Source: Larimichthys crocea
Lineage: Eukaryota; Chordata; Actinopteri; Sciaenidae
NCBI RefSeq assembly: GCF_000972845.2
Contig: NC_040028.1
Location: forward strand, 13,077,001-13,141,000
Length of the DNA: 64,000 nt
Reading direction: 5' to 3'
This document shows, one piece after another, positions 21,871-33,500 of the stretch (position 1 is its first letter; each line of letters starts with the position of its first letter). A program made the position numbers and the translations under genes. The notes below the pieces were generated by a model. That model ran no database searches and was not told the origin of the DNA. It saw nothing but the letters and a program-made list of their open reading frames with translations.

Positions 21871-24340
21871 GGAGATTTTAATATTCATGTTTGTTGTGCA
21901 GCAAATCAACTGGCCATGGGCACACCCTCGACCTTGTGATTTCTCATGGGCTTTCAGTTTCCCTCAGAGAAATAGTTGACACTGCTATCTCGGATCACCT
22001 CCCTGTTGTTTTCGACTTTGCTACCCCACCTGTCAATAAGCCAGTCTCCCCAGCTAGCAGACGCCGAAACTTTACTCCATCAAAGGCTGGGGAGTTTGCT
22101 GCTGCCTTCAAGAACTCTCAGTTGCTTGACGACTGTTGGCTGGGTCCTCCCCTTTGTCCAGACAGCCTACTCTCCACTTTCCATTCAACATGTTCTGCGA
22201 TTCTTGACTCTATTGCCCCTTTTCAGCAAAAAACTACCAAAAGCAAGTCTGTTCCCTGGTTGAATGACCACACCTGTCTGCTCAGACAACAATGCAGACA
22301 GGCTGAACGGCGATGGAAAAAGGATAAACTGCATGTATCCCTGGGATGGTTAAGGGACAGTTTGGCTGCCTATCAGAGAGCTCTAAAGGAAGCGAAGTCC
22401 AAATATTTGTCCTCCATTATAGCCAACAGCTCCCATCACCCAAGACTGCTATTTAATACTATTGATTCCATCATTAATCCACGCCCCACTGTCCTGTCCG
22501 ATGCCTCCACTGCAACTTGCAAAGAATTTGTTTCTTTCTTTACTGATAAAGTGGCATCTGTCAGGCAGAATATCTGTAATATGAATATGACCCTTGTTGA
22601 TGTCTGTACTTCTCTGGCACAGACTGCTGTTTTTGAGCAGTTTGAGACCATTTCTTTGTCATCTTTTTCTAAGGTGGTTGGTGGCATGAAACCCACGAAC
22701 TGTCCCTTAGATACCATTCCAGCCAAGTTTTTGAAGGAGGTTCTGAGTTGTGTTGGGCCGAGTCTGCTTGTTTTTATTAACACTTGTCTTAGCTTAGGGT
22801 CTGTTCCAGCTGCTTTCAAACATGCTGTGGTCAGGCCCATCCTAAAAAAAACACATCTTGACCCCTCTGTGCTCTCCAATTTTAGACCTGTCTCCCACAT
22901 GCCTTTTCTTTCTAAGGTTCTATAAAAAGTTGTTCTTACTCAATTACAGACATTTTTGGAGATCAATTCTATCCTTGACAAATTTCAGTCTGGTTTTAGA
23001 TCCCGACACAGCACCGAGTCAGCACTGCTAAAGGTACACAATTATATTGCCCTGTCTGTGGATGCTGGGAATCCTGCTGTGCTGTCGCTGCTGGACCTCA
23101 CAGCAGCCTTCAACACAGTTGACCATGCAGTCCTTGATCTCGCCTGGAGCAGCACGTTGGCATCCGTGGCACCGCTCTTCAGTGGTTTAGGTCATACCCG
23201 GCAAACAGGAGTTTTTCTGTCGCGATTGGTGACCACTTCTCCTCAAGTGCCTCCTTGCCCTGTGGGGTCCTCTTTTCATTATACATGTTACCTCTGGGAT
23301 CAATTATAAAAAAAACACAACCTCTCTTTTCACTTTTATGCTGATGACCTGCAGATATATTTGCCCATGAGACCAAACAATAACACTGCACTTGCCCAGC
23401 TGTTGGATTGCATCACCGATATAAAGCAGTGGCTGGCACAGAACTTCTTGCATCTAAACGACAGCAAAACCGAATACATTGTGTTTGGTTCACCATCTAT
23501 CTCAAATGTTTTCACCACAAACTCTGGCACTCTGGCCCTTCTGTTTAAAACACAAATCAAAAACCTTGGTATAACATTTGATAATAGCCTAAAATTTAAC
23601 AAACAGATTAGCTCTGTCGTCAGCACAAGCTTTTTTCGGCTTCGTCTACTGGCAAAAGTAAAGTCTTTCCTCAGTCGGCAGGATCTTGAGAGAGCAATCA
23701 ATGCTTTTATTAGCTCCAGACTTGATTACTGCAATGCCCTTTACATTGGACTCAGTCTTCTATTGCCCGATTTTTAGTGGGCACGTCCAGATGTGAACAT
23801 AATACCCCTGTGCTGGTGTCACTCCACTGGCTCCCAGTCCATTTTAGAATTGATTTTAAACTTCTATTGTTTGTTTTTAACGCCATTAATGGCTTGGCTC
23901 CCCCCTACCTGGCTGAGATTTTAACTTTTCGCAATTGTGGCAGAGCCCTGCACTCTTCCGGTCAGCTTCTGCTGGAGGCCCCGAGGTCCAGACTTAAACA
24001 GTGAGGCGATCGTTCCTTTGCCGTCGCTGCTCCCAGACTATGGAACAAACTGCCCGCCGACATCCGCACCACTAGTGATCACAGCCTTTTTAAATCAAAA
24101 CTTAAGACACACTTTTTTAGATTAGCGTTTTATTCCGACTAGGTACACATGTTTTTTGTTTTTTTTAACACTACAGCACTTTTATTTGTTTAACTGTATT
24201 TTAATTGTATTTTAATTTGACTGTATTTATTTATCTATGTACATGTTATGTTTTGTTTCTACGGCTTTGTTGTAAAGCACTTTGGGTACCATCTGGCTAT
24301 TGTAAAGGGCTATACAAATAAACTTGATTTGATTTGATAT
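21855..24340 (+). mobile_element. L2/CR1-group LINE, 5'-truncated
   Basis: The endonuclease C-terminus starts in the 21891-22925 frame (GHGHTLDLVISHG, ISDHLPVVFDF). The connector follows, then the RT fingers (FKHAVVRPILKKTHLDP, SNFRPVSHMPFLSKVL). A stop lies at 22923-22925. RT continues at 22956-23309 (FRSRHSTESALLKV, LLDLTAAFNTVDHAVL) with a deletion between motifs A and B, then 23330-23777 (YADDLQIY-like region, LDYCNALYIGL) and 23777-24125. The 3' UTR ends TATACAAATAAAC and TTGATTTGATTTGAT. Stops and frame changes make it inactive. Confidence 0.85.
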
Positions 24341-24599
24341 TGATGAAAGTATGAAAAAAGAAAAAGTTATCCTGATAATAATTTATGCAATATTGCCAAA
24401 CCCTACTAGGCTGAAAGCTAACTAAAACAGCCTTTATGGGATAAAACAACCATAAATAACATGAAGGAATCCCTAGATGCAGGAGCTGAATACATCAAGC
24501 CAAAAACACAGACAACAAGAAAAAAGTGTGTTGGGAATCAGCTTATATTAATTTATGAACACACTCTTCTACTACATCAGGCATATACAGTAATTGGTA

Positions 24600-25270
24600 A
24601 ACTAGAAACATTTCTAAAGAATTTTTTAGTGTGCCTGACTCTGGTGCCCCTATACAATATTATTGACACTGCTCAGCAAGTTCAGTATTACAGTTTTGTC
24701 CAGTTGCTAACACACTGAAATGACATGGATATCACAAATATTTAAACTGATACACAGGGAGCAAAACCTCATTTCAAATCTCCAAAACTTTAAACACATT
24801 TTCTGCTTTACACACATTTTCTAATTCGAAGTGGCTCTTTTTAAGTGTACTGAACGCGGTTCTCTGCATAAGACACAACAATCTGACATTAAGTCACATG
24901 TTTGCAATTTCAAAACACTGTCATTTACAGTTTTTTCCATTTGCCTAAACACAATTTTGCAAACTAGGCTGGTTTTATCAAAACACTAACACAATTCACC
25001 AAACCACACACCCAAACTTCAAAACACCTCATATATCGCGCAAAATGAAGCACTGCAACCAAAATCAAACTTTTGCACCAGATGGCACACACTTCATTCG
25101 TATTCGTAGATTTTTGTCTAACCAACTACACACTGTTGGGCATAATGAAAAGCACTCTCATCTTTAGTATGCTTTGCCATAATACTAACATAGTTCAAAC
25201 TGTAGAGAATTCTTCAGATTGTTCACATGCACAGAAATATTTGCAGATACACGCACGTGCTATTGAAATA
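24600..25270 (+). mobile_element. Mariner-like element terminal region
   Basis: A non-coding A/C-rich stretch. It starts with TTAGTGTGCCTGACTCTGG, then TATTGACACTGCTCAGCA and CAGTTTTGTCCAGTTGC. Its parts recur inverted at 28665-28755, 29110-29330 and 29720-29970. I associate these phrases with the long termini of a teleost Tc1/mariner-superfamily element; no transposase remains here. Internal deletion is likely. Confidence 0.5.
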
Positions 25271-25272
25271 TT

Positions 25273-25400
25273 TATTGAGTGTGCCTGAAAGCGCACACTA
25301 TATGTTATCCACCGCGCTTATTGAGTGTGCCTGAAAGCGCACACTATATGTTATCCACCGCGCTTATTGAGTGTGCCTGAAAGAGCACACTCTTTATTAT
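25273..25400. repeat. 46-bp tandem repeat carrying a hairpin
   Basis: GAGTGTGCCTGAAAG starts at 25277, 25323 and 25369, an exact 46-bp period. Each of the first two units holds AGTGTGC...GCACACT, a perfect 7-bp inverted repeat around an 8-base loop. The third unit is slightly changed (AGAGCACAC). TTGAGTGTGCCTGA also resembles the terminus at 24630 and, inverted, at 28720 and 62745. Confidence 0.9.
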
Positions 25401-26250
25401 CTCTCGGGCTTATTCTTATTCGTCTTCCGTTTCTTCCGTGTTTTTTTCGGTTCGCTTCTCCTCCCAGAGTTTTTGTCGCACATACACAAAACGGGTATCA
25501 AAACGACCGGCTCGGCCGGGAATCGATGGCTAAGACTTTTCTAAGAGTTTCGGCAAACGGTTTTGCCAAAAATCCAGAAAAACGAAGCCAAAAAATGAAT
25601 GGGTGTGTATTGCGAGAACTCTCCAGACCTAGAGTGCGTGATGTCATCGCTAGAGTGGAGAGGGGAGAGAACAATCAGTGAAAAAATAAAACGGATTTCA
25701 CTACCCTGGCCTCAAATGCCCAGCTACAGACATGATTATCCCCTCAAATGTAGGAAAATTCGAGGTGATCGCAGTGATAACACTGTTGAAGCTGTCTCCT
25801 ATATAGTTTTGGCTCCATACAGGCTGATTGATCGACTACTCCCGCCAACAGCCTCATAGACTCCAATGTTAAAAAAGGAGCGAAATTTTCTGGAGAAAGG
25901 CAGAAGTAACGTTTCTCTCTCTTGCTCCTGAGGGCACATTTCTTCATTTATCGACACAAAACGAATATGTAAAACGATCAGGAAGGTCTCATCGTGCCTC
26001 AGGTTAAGCCGGTTCAATGATTGGAATTACGGTTTGGCCAAAAGTCCTTCCTTTTCGAGAGGAGTTCTCAGCATTTTCTCTCAGTCTCTAACTGACATTC
26101 TAACAGGTGCAGATCAGCTGCTGCTGATTAGGTCCTGGTTGCTTGGCAACCTCAGCCTGCGTGAAGGAGAAGAGGGGGGAGGGGCCACCAGAAGCCGAGC
26201 GGCAGCCATTTTAGTAGTTCTTGGCACTTAATTTGAACTTGTCTGTCTAA
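25380..26250 (+). repeat. Unclassified dispersed repeat, copy B1
   Basis: Non-coding sequence following the 46-bp tandem repeat. Phrases such as GTCGCACATACA, GTTTCGGCAAACGG, AATGAATGGGTGTGTATTG and GATCGCAGTGATAACACTG recur as reverse complement at 30430-31062. Class unknown. Short frames within it are chance. Confidence 0.7.
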
Positions 26251-26279
26251 AATGGCAGACAGAGACAGCAGAGCAGCTA

Positions 26280-27480
26280 GCTCGTTAACATGCTAATGAT
26301 AATTACCATTAGCCACTAGGAATTAAATACATGCTAATATTAACATGGTAATGCCAACATGGTAATGTTAATTGCTAGTGCATCAGCGTTAACATGCTAA
26401 TGCTAACATGCTAATGCTAACATGCTAATGCTAACATGCTAATGTTAACATGCTAATGCTAACATGACAATGCTAACATGTTAATGTTAACTGTTAGCCC
26501 ATCAGCGTTAACATGCTAATGTTAACATGCTAATTTAAATTTGGGCAATCTGTAATGTTAGCACATCAGCGGACTAATGCTAATGCCGACAAATGCTAAT
26601 CACCATGCAATTGCTAACATGCAGAATGATAACTGTTATAGCCATCAGCGTCCTTAACATGCTCATGCTAACATGCGAATTGGCTAACATGCTAATGCTA
26701 AACATGTAATGTTACTGTAGCCCATCACGAGCGTTAAACATAGCTAAGTAAACATGGTTATGTTATCCATGCTAATGTTAATTGTTAGCGCATTACCGTT
26801 AAATGCGAATGTAACATGCTAATGTTAACATGAATTCAACATATTCGTAATGATACATGGAATGGCCAACATGTTAATGTTTAACATGCTTAAAGCTCAA
26901 ACATGCCAATGCAAATGACTAATGGTAACTGTAGACCAATCAGCGCAACATGTAATAGGGTAACACTGCCAATGTTACACTGTTAACACATCACAGCACA
27001 CATGCTAATCACTGCCAATGTTAACTGTTTAGCCACATCAGCGCTAACATGCTAATGGTAAAGTGGCTAAGGCTAAATGCTAATGGACATGCTACATGCA
27101 AAATTGCTAAGTGTAACTGTAATGCTAACATGCTAATGTTAATCTCTAGTGCATCAGCGACTAACATGTTACTAATGTGAATTTCGAGTAAAATGCCATA
27201 GGTAACTGCAGCCCATCATTAGTTAACATGCACTAATGTTAACATGCTAATGTTACATGCTAATGTAAACGTTGCCTACAGCACATCAGCGCTAACATGC
27301 AATGTCACCATGCTAATGGTTAACTGTTAGCCCATCAGCGCTAACATGCTAATGCTAAAATGCGAAATTTGAACATATGCTTAATAGTTAACATGCTAAT
27401 GTTAACATGCTAATGTTAACTGCCGCCCCATCACGGTAACATGTTAGTTACATGCTTAATGCAACATGTTAAGAAACTAA
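26280..27480. repeat. 14-bp minisatellite, degenerate array
   Basis: Dozens of units of ACATGCTAATGYTA, interrupted at intervals by a GCCCATCAGCG or GTGCATCAGCG spacer, giving a higher-order pattern. Units are eroded towards 26600-27480, with indels. The same unit appears clean at 28260-28560 and 62340-62575. Related flanking sequence occurs at 60040-60170. Confidence 0.95.
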
Positions 27481-27519
27481 ATGCTATTTGTGATAATTAT
27501 ATGTTAATGGCTATGTAAA

Positions 27520-27780
27520 TAGCACATAATATGTGATGGTACTGTTAGAAAAATAACATTTGGTATCATAATATACTTATAATTATGTACCTTTTGCTTC
27601 TGGGAAAATTGTGATCTTATTTGCAATACAGTTAGTTTTAAAGCACTATTTCTCTACAGATATAGAGGACAATTTAAAGTGATTCATAGTTTAAATCTGA
27701 GAATTGAAGAAAGTTTCTGATCCTACTTATTGTAGGTCAGGTTTTTGAGGAACCCTTGGATTTCGATAGAGCCTGTTGGA
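27520..27780 (+). repeat. Repeat family A, central segment
   Basis: TATGTGATGGTACTGTTAG, TTTGGTATCATAATATACTT and GGATTTCGATAGAGCCTG match 60358-60621 almost base for base. It lies between minisatellite blocks, so it appears to be part of the same large repeat unit. Confidence 0.8.
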
Positions 27781-28259
27781 GGACGGAGCACAGAGAGACG
27801 CTGATGGCGAGCTGGACCCTGGAGGATCGTGACGTACACCGCGAATTGAATCTTTGCTCACTTTACACATACACACCACACCCACACAATGTGGGCGCTG
27901 GACTGACAACTAAAGGGTGCAGATTAGTGAAGTGAACAGAACAATAAGAAAAAACACGCGCAGCTCGCGAAAACTTTTATTTTGTTTTATTATTTTCTAT
28001 ACCTACCACGGGTAAGGCTGTTGTATGTATTTCACTGTGGTTTATTTATTCTCCCCAGCTTAATATTAAATAGGGGAGCATTGTTCTCATTAACAAAAAG
28101 CCACAGTGTCCGTGTCGTTCATGTGCATCGGTTGGTTATCACCTGGCTCGAATTTAAAATCTTCTGTTTCTTCTTCTGGCCATTAGTTCAAGTTATTATA
28201 GCATTACTAATACTTTTCTGCTTTCAGAAGGGGTGTACACTAATTCTGTTAGCTCCATC
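27781..28259. other. No recognised feature within the repeat nest
   Basis: Sequence not seen elsewhere in the window, flanked by family A and minisatellite. A short plus-strand frame at 27982-28329 runs into the minisatellite and is not supported. Confidence 0.5.
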
Positions 28260-28560
28260 AGACATGCTAAACCATGCTACTGCTAAATGTCTAATGTTAA
28301 CTGCTAGCCCATCAGCGTTAACATGCTAATGTTAACATGCTAATGCTAACATGCTAATGCTAACATGCTAATGTTAACATGCTAATGTTAACTGCTAGTC
28401 CATCATCATTAACATGCTAATGTTAACATGCTAATGTTAACATGCTAATGCTAACTGCTAGCCCATCAGTGCTAAAATGCTAATGCTAACATGCTAATGC
28501 TAACTGCTAGCTAAAAATGCTAATGTTAATTGCTAGTACGTAAGCGCTAGCTGCTCCTGT
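28260..28560. repeat. 14-bp minisatellite, clean array
   Basis: Well-preserved ACATGCTAATGYTA units grouped in threes to fives and separated by ACTGCTAGCCCATCAGCG-type spacers. It is less eroded than 26280-27480, so it has been homogenised or amplified more recently. Confidence 0.95.
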
Positions 28561-28756
28561 GTCTAAATAAACATGTTAAAAATGACTGTTTGAGGTGTGC
28601 TTTTTGAATACAGACCCCCAGCAACAGCCCACTGGTCACTCTCAAAATTTCTTTTCTAGTACTGAATTTGCTGAGCAGTGTCAGTAATAATGCATGGGGA
28701 CGACGGGGCCAGAGTCAGGCACACTCAAAATTTCTATAGAAATTTTTCTAGTTATA
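28561..28756 (+). repeat. Repeat family A, right terminus
   Basis: GTCTAAATAAACATGTTAAA, then AGACCCCCAGCAACAGCCCA and GGACGACGGGGCCAGAGTC, ending AGAAATTTTTCTAG. It matches 62595-62782 nearly exactly. Part of it is the reverse complement of 24615-24680, so the terminus is shared with the mariner-like piece there. Confidence 0.8.
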
Positions 28757-29705
28757 TTTATTTTTCACCAAACAGGTCAGTGCAACGTATGCACAGCAGA
28801 TATATTTATATTGGAGTGAACTAAAATATGCTCACAAAACAGTAAGCTGAAAAATACAATTGCAGAAAAAATGTCAGAAAAAAAAAAATAAAGAAATAAA
28901 GAGGAAAGCAAAATAATTAGACAACACTGCTCTACCCCTACCTCTCACTCTTCCTCCCCCTCTTATTCAAACCCTCCCTCTTCCTCTTCCTCTCTCAGCA
29001 ATGTCTTCCAAAGATGCTCACCTATGGTCTTTTATTGCTTACTTCCTGATTGAAGTGTTAACAATTACATAACACCTGTTTGGCCAGGTGGCACATATAG
29101 TGGCCAAAATCGCAAACATGTGACTTTATGTCAGATTGTTGTGTCTTATGCAGAGAACCGCGTTCAGTACACTTAAAGAGCCACTTCGAATTGCAAAATG
29201 TGTGTAAAGCAGAAAATGTGTTTAAAGTTTTGGAGATTTGAGATGAGGTTTTGCTCCCTGTGTGTCAGTTCAAATATTTGTGCTATCCATGTCATTTCAG
29301 TGTGTTAGCAACTGGACAAAACTGTAAAATGACACTAGCTCATTGGCCACTATACAGTATGTGCCACCTGGCCAAACAGGTGTTATGTAATTGTTTAACA
29401 CTTCAGTCAGGAAGTAAGCAATAAAGGAGAACAGGTGAGCATCTTTTTTTCTTTTAAAACAACAATGGAAGACATTGCTGAGAGAGGAGGAAGGAGGGTG
29501 AGAATGAGAGGGGGAGGAAGAGTGAGAGGTCAGGGTAGAGCAGTATTGTCTAATTATTTTTGCTTTTCTCTTTATTTTACTTTTTCCTGCACATTTTTTC
29601 TGCAATTGTATTTTTCAGCTTACTGTTTTGTGAGCATATTTTAGTTCACTCCAATATAAATATATCTGCTGTGTATATGTTGCACTGACTTGTTTGGTAA
29701 AAAAA
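28757..29705. repeat. Large inverted repeat (two ~350-bp arms)
   Basis: 28757-29100 is the reverse complement of about 29345-29705, with roughly 245 bp between. Shared phrases include GGAGTGAACTAAAATATGCT, CTCACTCTTCCTCCCCCTC and GTTTGGCCAGGTGGCACATA, inverted in the second arm. The right arm holds an ATG frame at 29465 (MEDIAERGG, then arginine-glycine-rich) that looks like the start of a mariner-type transposase. The loop matches 24690-24930 inverted. It is a rearranged, non-autonomous derivative able to form a long hairpin. Confidence 0.85.
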
Positions 29706-29714
29706 ATAAAAAAA

Positions 29715-30015
29715 AATAAAAAATAAATATTTCAATAGCTTGTGTGTGTATCTGCAAATATTTCTGTGCGTGTGAACAATCTGAAGAATTCTCTACAGTT
29801 TGAACTATGTTAGTATTATGGCAAAGCATACTAAAGATGAGAGTGCTTTTCATTATGCCCAACAGTGTGTAGTTGGTTAGACAAAAATCTGTAATACGAA
29901 TGAAGTGTGTGCCATCTGGTGCAAAAGTTTGATTTTAGTTGCAGTGCTTCATTTTGCGCATTATATGAGGTATTTAGCAGTTTTGGTGTGTGGTTTGGTT
30001 GAATTGTGTAAACTG
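29715..30015 (-). mobile_element. Mariner-like terminal region, inverted copy
   Basis: Reverse complement of about 25060-25265, for example GAATTCTCTACAGTTTGAAC and GTGTGTAGTTGGTTAGACAA. It joins the right arm of the inverted repeat, so it likely belongs to the same element. Confidence 0.65.
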
Positions 30016-30095
30016 TAATACAACAAGCTGTGTCATCATTGCCTTTTTAATGGGCTTTTATTTTGAAGGGACTCCTTTTTTGAAAGACTTTTGTC

Positions 30096-30190
30096 TTGTC
30101 TGTGTGTGTGTGTGTGTGTGTGTGCGTGCGTGTGCGTGCATGTGTGCTTGTCCTGTCTGTGTGTGTGTGTGTGTTTGTGTGTCTGTCCTG
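30096..30190. repeat. (TG)n microsatellite
   Basis: Long TG tract with CG and CA interruptions. Frames on both strands here are translations of the repeat and are not genes. Confidence 0.95.
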
Positions 30191-30429
30191 TCTGTCTGCC
30201 TCTCTATCTATGTGTCTGTGTTTGTGTTTGTGAGAGAGAAGGATAAAATGGCCGACATTAAAAATGTAGTCTTGATAGTCATTGATATCATACAGAGACT
30301 TCAACAAAGTTAGTCAAAGGCAGGCTTGAGGTTGCCAAGGGCCAACCAGGGTCAGCTGCAGGCCAGAGTAATTAGGCACAGGTGCGCGCACGCACTCTGT
30401 GTCTCTCCCCTGAGACACACAAATCTCTA

Positions 30430-31080
30430 AATGAAGCCCCTCAAAGGTGGCCAAAAATGCCAAAAAAAAAAGTGTGCCGCAAACCAAAAGCCGAAATGAC
30501 CATCAGAATCCTCGTCATGTGAACAATTTCCTTGCTGATTTTCAGGCGAAAATTGTATAAACTTTGGCCTCGGGAGTTAGAGAAAGAACAGGCGCTCCCT
30601 GCTCCTTTTGGAAATTTCTCCTCTCAAATTAATGTGGAAGTTGATTGGACAGTAGATGCATGTTGCTGGCACATCTTTGTGTTTGACCCCCAAACTATAA
30701 ATATGACAACTTCAGTAGTGTTATCACTGCGACCGCCTTGAATTTTCCTATGTTTTGAGTGGTAATCATGTCTGTAGCTTGACATTTGCGGCCTCAATCG
30801 CAGTTTACAAATTTATTTTTTGACTAATTTTTCTCTCCCTCTCCACTCTAGCTATGATGTCACACACTCTAGCTCGCAAACATTCTCCAATACACACCCA
30901 TTCATTTTGCTGCCATGGTTTTTGGCGATTTTTTTCAGCAAACCGTTTGCCGAAAACGCTTAGAAAAGTTATAGCCTGCGTCGCCCGTTCTAGCCACACT
31001 TTTTGATACATGTATGTGCGACCAAAACTGCGGGAGGAGTAGTGCGTCAAAAAAGGCGCAAGAATAATAATAATAATAAA
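30430..31080 (-). repeat. Unclassified dispersed repeat, copy B2 (inverted)
   Basis: Reverse complement of the B1 repeat at 25380-26050, for example CCGTTTGCCGAAAACGC and CACCCATTCATTTTGCTG. It ends with an (AAT)n run at 31060-31080. B1 and B2 thus bracket the minisatellite and mariner-like nest in opposite orientation. Confidence 0.7.
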
Positions 31081-31209
31081 ATTAAGGCAATTAATTTGAA
31101 ATTATAAATACATGGCAAGCAACATAAATGTTAACATGAATTCAAACATTTGTCTTTGTTACTATGATAAAAACACTGTAACTATGAAAAAATAATATTA
31201 TGTTCAATT

Positions 31210-31964
31210 CAGAGGTGTATAGTAACGAAGTGGAACTACTTAAGTACTGTACTTAAGTACTAAAATGCAGTATCTGTACTTTTTTGGAGTATTATTTTTT
31301 TCCCCAACTTCTACTTTTACTGCACTACATATTTTTGATGAATTTAATACTTTTACTCCGATACATTTGCTGAATCGTTACTCGTTACTACTGTAGCGTC
31401 CAGCCGGACGCGTGATGAATGACAAGGCGATATTGAACAAACCTGCATTTATTGCTGAACAGTTTGGTTCCAGGACTCGGTTACTGTCGGCCGTAACCAC
31501 GGCAAAAAACAACAACAACATAACAGACCCGGTCTCACACATCAACCTCGCTCGTGCGGCGTACGTCATACACCTGACTCACCCAGGGGCTCTCTCTCTC
31601 ACCTGCTCCCCCGCCCCCTCGCTCTGCATTCATTCAGACGCATTCACAGACCATGGGAAATCACAGAACTCTACCATGAACATTGTAACACTGTAACATT
31701 AGAAGTTGTGCCTTAATAAATATTTGAAATAATATAAACAACAGTACTTGTACTTTTACTTGTACTTTTACTTTCAGTACTTGAGTAGCAATTTTTTACA
31801 TACTTCTACTTGCAATACTTAAGTACAATTTTTTTGGAATACTTTAGTACTTTTACTGAAGTATGGTGTTTAAAGAACACTTCAACTTCTACTCAAGTCA
31901 GTTTTTTGATATAGCACTTGTACTTCTACTCCACTCCTTTACTCCATGACTTTATGCATCTCTG
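31210..31964. mobile_element. hAT-like non-autonomous element
   Basis: It begins CAGAGGTGTATAGTAACGAA and ends ATGCATCTCTG, so the first bases of each end (CAGAGGTG and CAGAGATG) form an imperfect terminal inverted repeat. The 8-bp flanks GTTCAATT (31202-31209) and GATTAATT (31965-31972) are an imperfect target-site duplication. The body is full of ACTTAAGTAC and TACTTTTAC phrases typical of a common fish hAT family. A foreign block lies at about 31392-31698. Confidence 0.75.
31392..31698 (-). mobile_element. LTR-like block inserted in the hAT element
   Basis: Its composition differs from the surrounding hAT sequence. Read on the minus strand it starts TGTTACAG, contains AATAAA and ends GCTACA, so it has TG...CA ends and a polyadenylation-like signal. 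I could not find a target-site duplication. It may be a solo LTR or another insertion. Confidence 0.35.
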
Positions 31965-31972
31965 GATTAATT

Positions 31973-33299
31973 TCACCTTAACATACACACTGCAATTCTC
32001 TTCCTCTCTTCTTTCTCATTTTGTAAAATTCTGAAAATGTAAAAAGCCTTCTTTTTGTAACCCAGTTAAAACATGAAGTAATAAGTGATGGTTACAATAT
32101 CATACAGTATTAAAATCATATAAATAGTGTGATTAAAAAGGTTTCATTCATTTTAAAAGTTATAATAAAAATGTTAAAAGCAGTTGAAAAATGATTGTGT
32201 TTATTGTTTTATGTAAATGACAATGTGTTTCTGAAAACTGTGTGAACCAGCATCTATTTGGTTAATAGTGATCGGCTGGATCGGAAAGTCTCAAGTGTTT
32301 CAGCAAGGGCAGTCTGAAAGAGAGCGGGCTGAGTGGAAAAGAGTGACCGTGATTCAGAGATTTTCTGAGTTCATTTGAGCTAGAAGTGCACAAACCAGTG
32401 TGTAACCTGTGTGTCTTATTATTGTTTGCATGACAACCAGTAAGGAGAGTGACAAGCTGCGTATTGATTCTACACGAAGTTAAAAGACTGTTTACATTTT
32501 GTGCTACTGCTAATGCTAGTGCTTAGCCACCTTGAAGTATAGGACCGAGTCAGTTCATTACAAGTGGACAGAAAGTTTTTAAAGTTTGACTCCCTCAGTT
32601 GAACTATTTGAGGGGTTTTGCTGCTGTCTTCGACCTGAGGTCAGAGAAGAGACCCAGACAGAGCATGGAGCAACCAGGACTTCACCCGTGAGTTTACCAT
32701 CAACATGGAGGAGAAAAGAGAAACCCGACGGAGCACGTGTTAAGATGCTGAGGAAAGACGCGACAGACCCATAAATTCAGGTGCATTCATTCTATTTTGC
32801 TTGGTGAGAGTAAACCGGCTATTAAGTTTTGGGCCACAGCAAACACAAGCAATGCAACAGGCCTGCAACCGTGCATTTGAGTTCATAATAATTTTAGTGC
32901 TGGCTTTAGATTGCATTAAGGTGTGTGTGGGCCCACATATTATGTTTACGTGACTTTGAGTTGGTAACTTGAGGTTTTCTGAATTAATCCATTTGATAGT
33001 TAAAGTGTTTATAGAAGGTACAGTATGTATGGTGTTGTCCTTATAAAAGAGGGACATTTTATTTACCAAAGAACATTCATATTTTATTGCATTTTCTTAT
33101 TTTATCATAAACAATCATTCTTGTGTTGAGTAAATAATTGAGACCTATTTTTCTAAAACCTTGTGTGGTGTTACTTTATTACTTACCCGGAAATAAGTTA
33201 TCATTTTATTCTGAGAGACATACAGACACATATGGTTAAAAGTCTTTATTAGAAATATAACTTAAGGTGAGTTCATAGGTAGGTTAAAAACATCTCGTG
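31973..33299. other. No recognised feature
   Basis: About 1.3 kb of AT-rich sequence with no supported gene. A GC-richer patch at 32580-32775 has a short frame without recognisable motifs. Confidence 0.45.
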
Positions 33300-33500
33300 T
33301 ATTTTTTTTTAAAGATAATTTTTTTGGCCTTTTATGCCTTTAATGATAGTACAGCTGATGACAGACAGGAAGCAGAGAGAGGGGGAATGACACGCAGTAA
33401 ATTAGCCGATGCGGGATTCGAACCGGGGCCAGCTGCAGCGAGAACTTTAGCCTCTTACATACAGGGCGGCCGCTTAACCCACTATGCTACTGACCACCCC
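33300..33500 (-). mobile_element. tRNA-derived SINE
   Basis: On the minus strand a polymerase III A box reads TAGCATAGTGGG (33489-33478) and a B box reads GGTTCGAATCC (33424-33414), spaced as in a tRNA. The body continues with CTTCCTGTCTGTCATCAGC and ends with AAAGGCATAAAAGGCCAAAA then an A-rich tail (33300-33330 on the plus strand is T-rich). This is a standard SINE layout: tRNA-like head, unrelated body, tail. Confidence 0.8.

Noticed and set aside
25325..25859. Short basic proteins of 118 and 86 residues
   Set aside because: They lie in a dispersed repeat with an inverted copy whose frames are not conserved.
26280..28560. CRISPR-like regularly spaced repeat
   Set aside because: Units are 14 bp and contiguous, spacers are themselves repeated, and the genome is eukaryotic. 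It is a minisatellite.
30047..30313. Cys/Val- and Thr/His-rich short proteins
   Set aside because: Both are translations of a (TG)n microsatellite.
33414..33489. Functional tRNA gene on the minus strand
   Set aside because: A and B boxes are present but no cloverleaf closes, and the unrelated body and A-rich tail mark it as a SINE.
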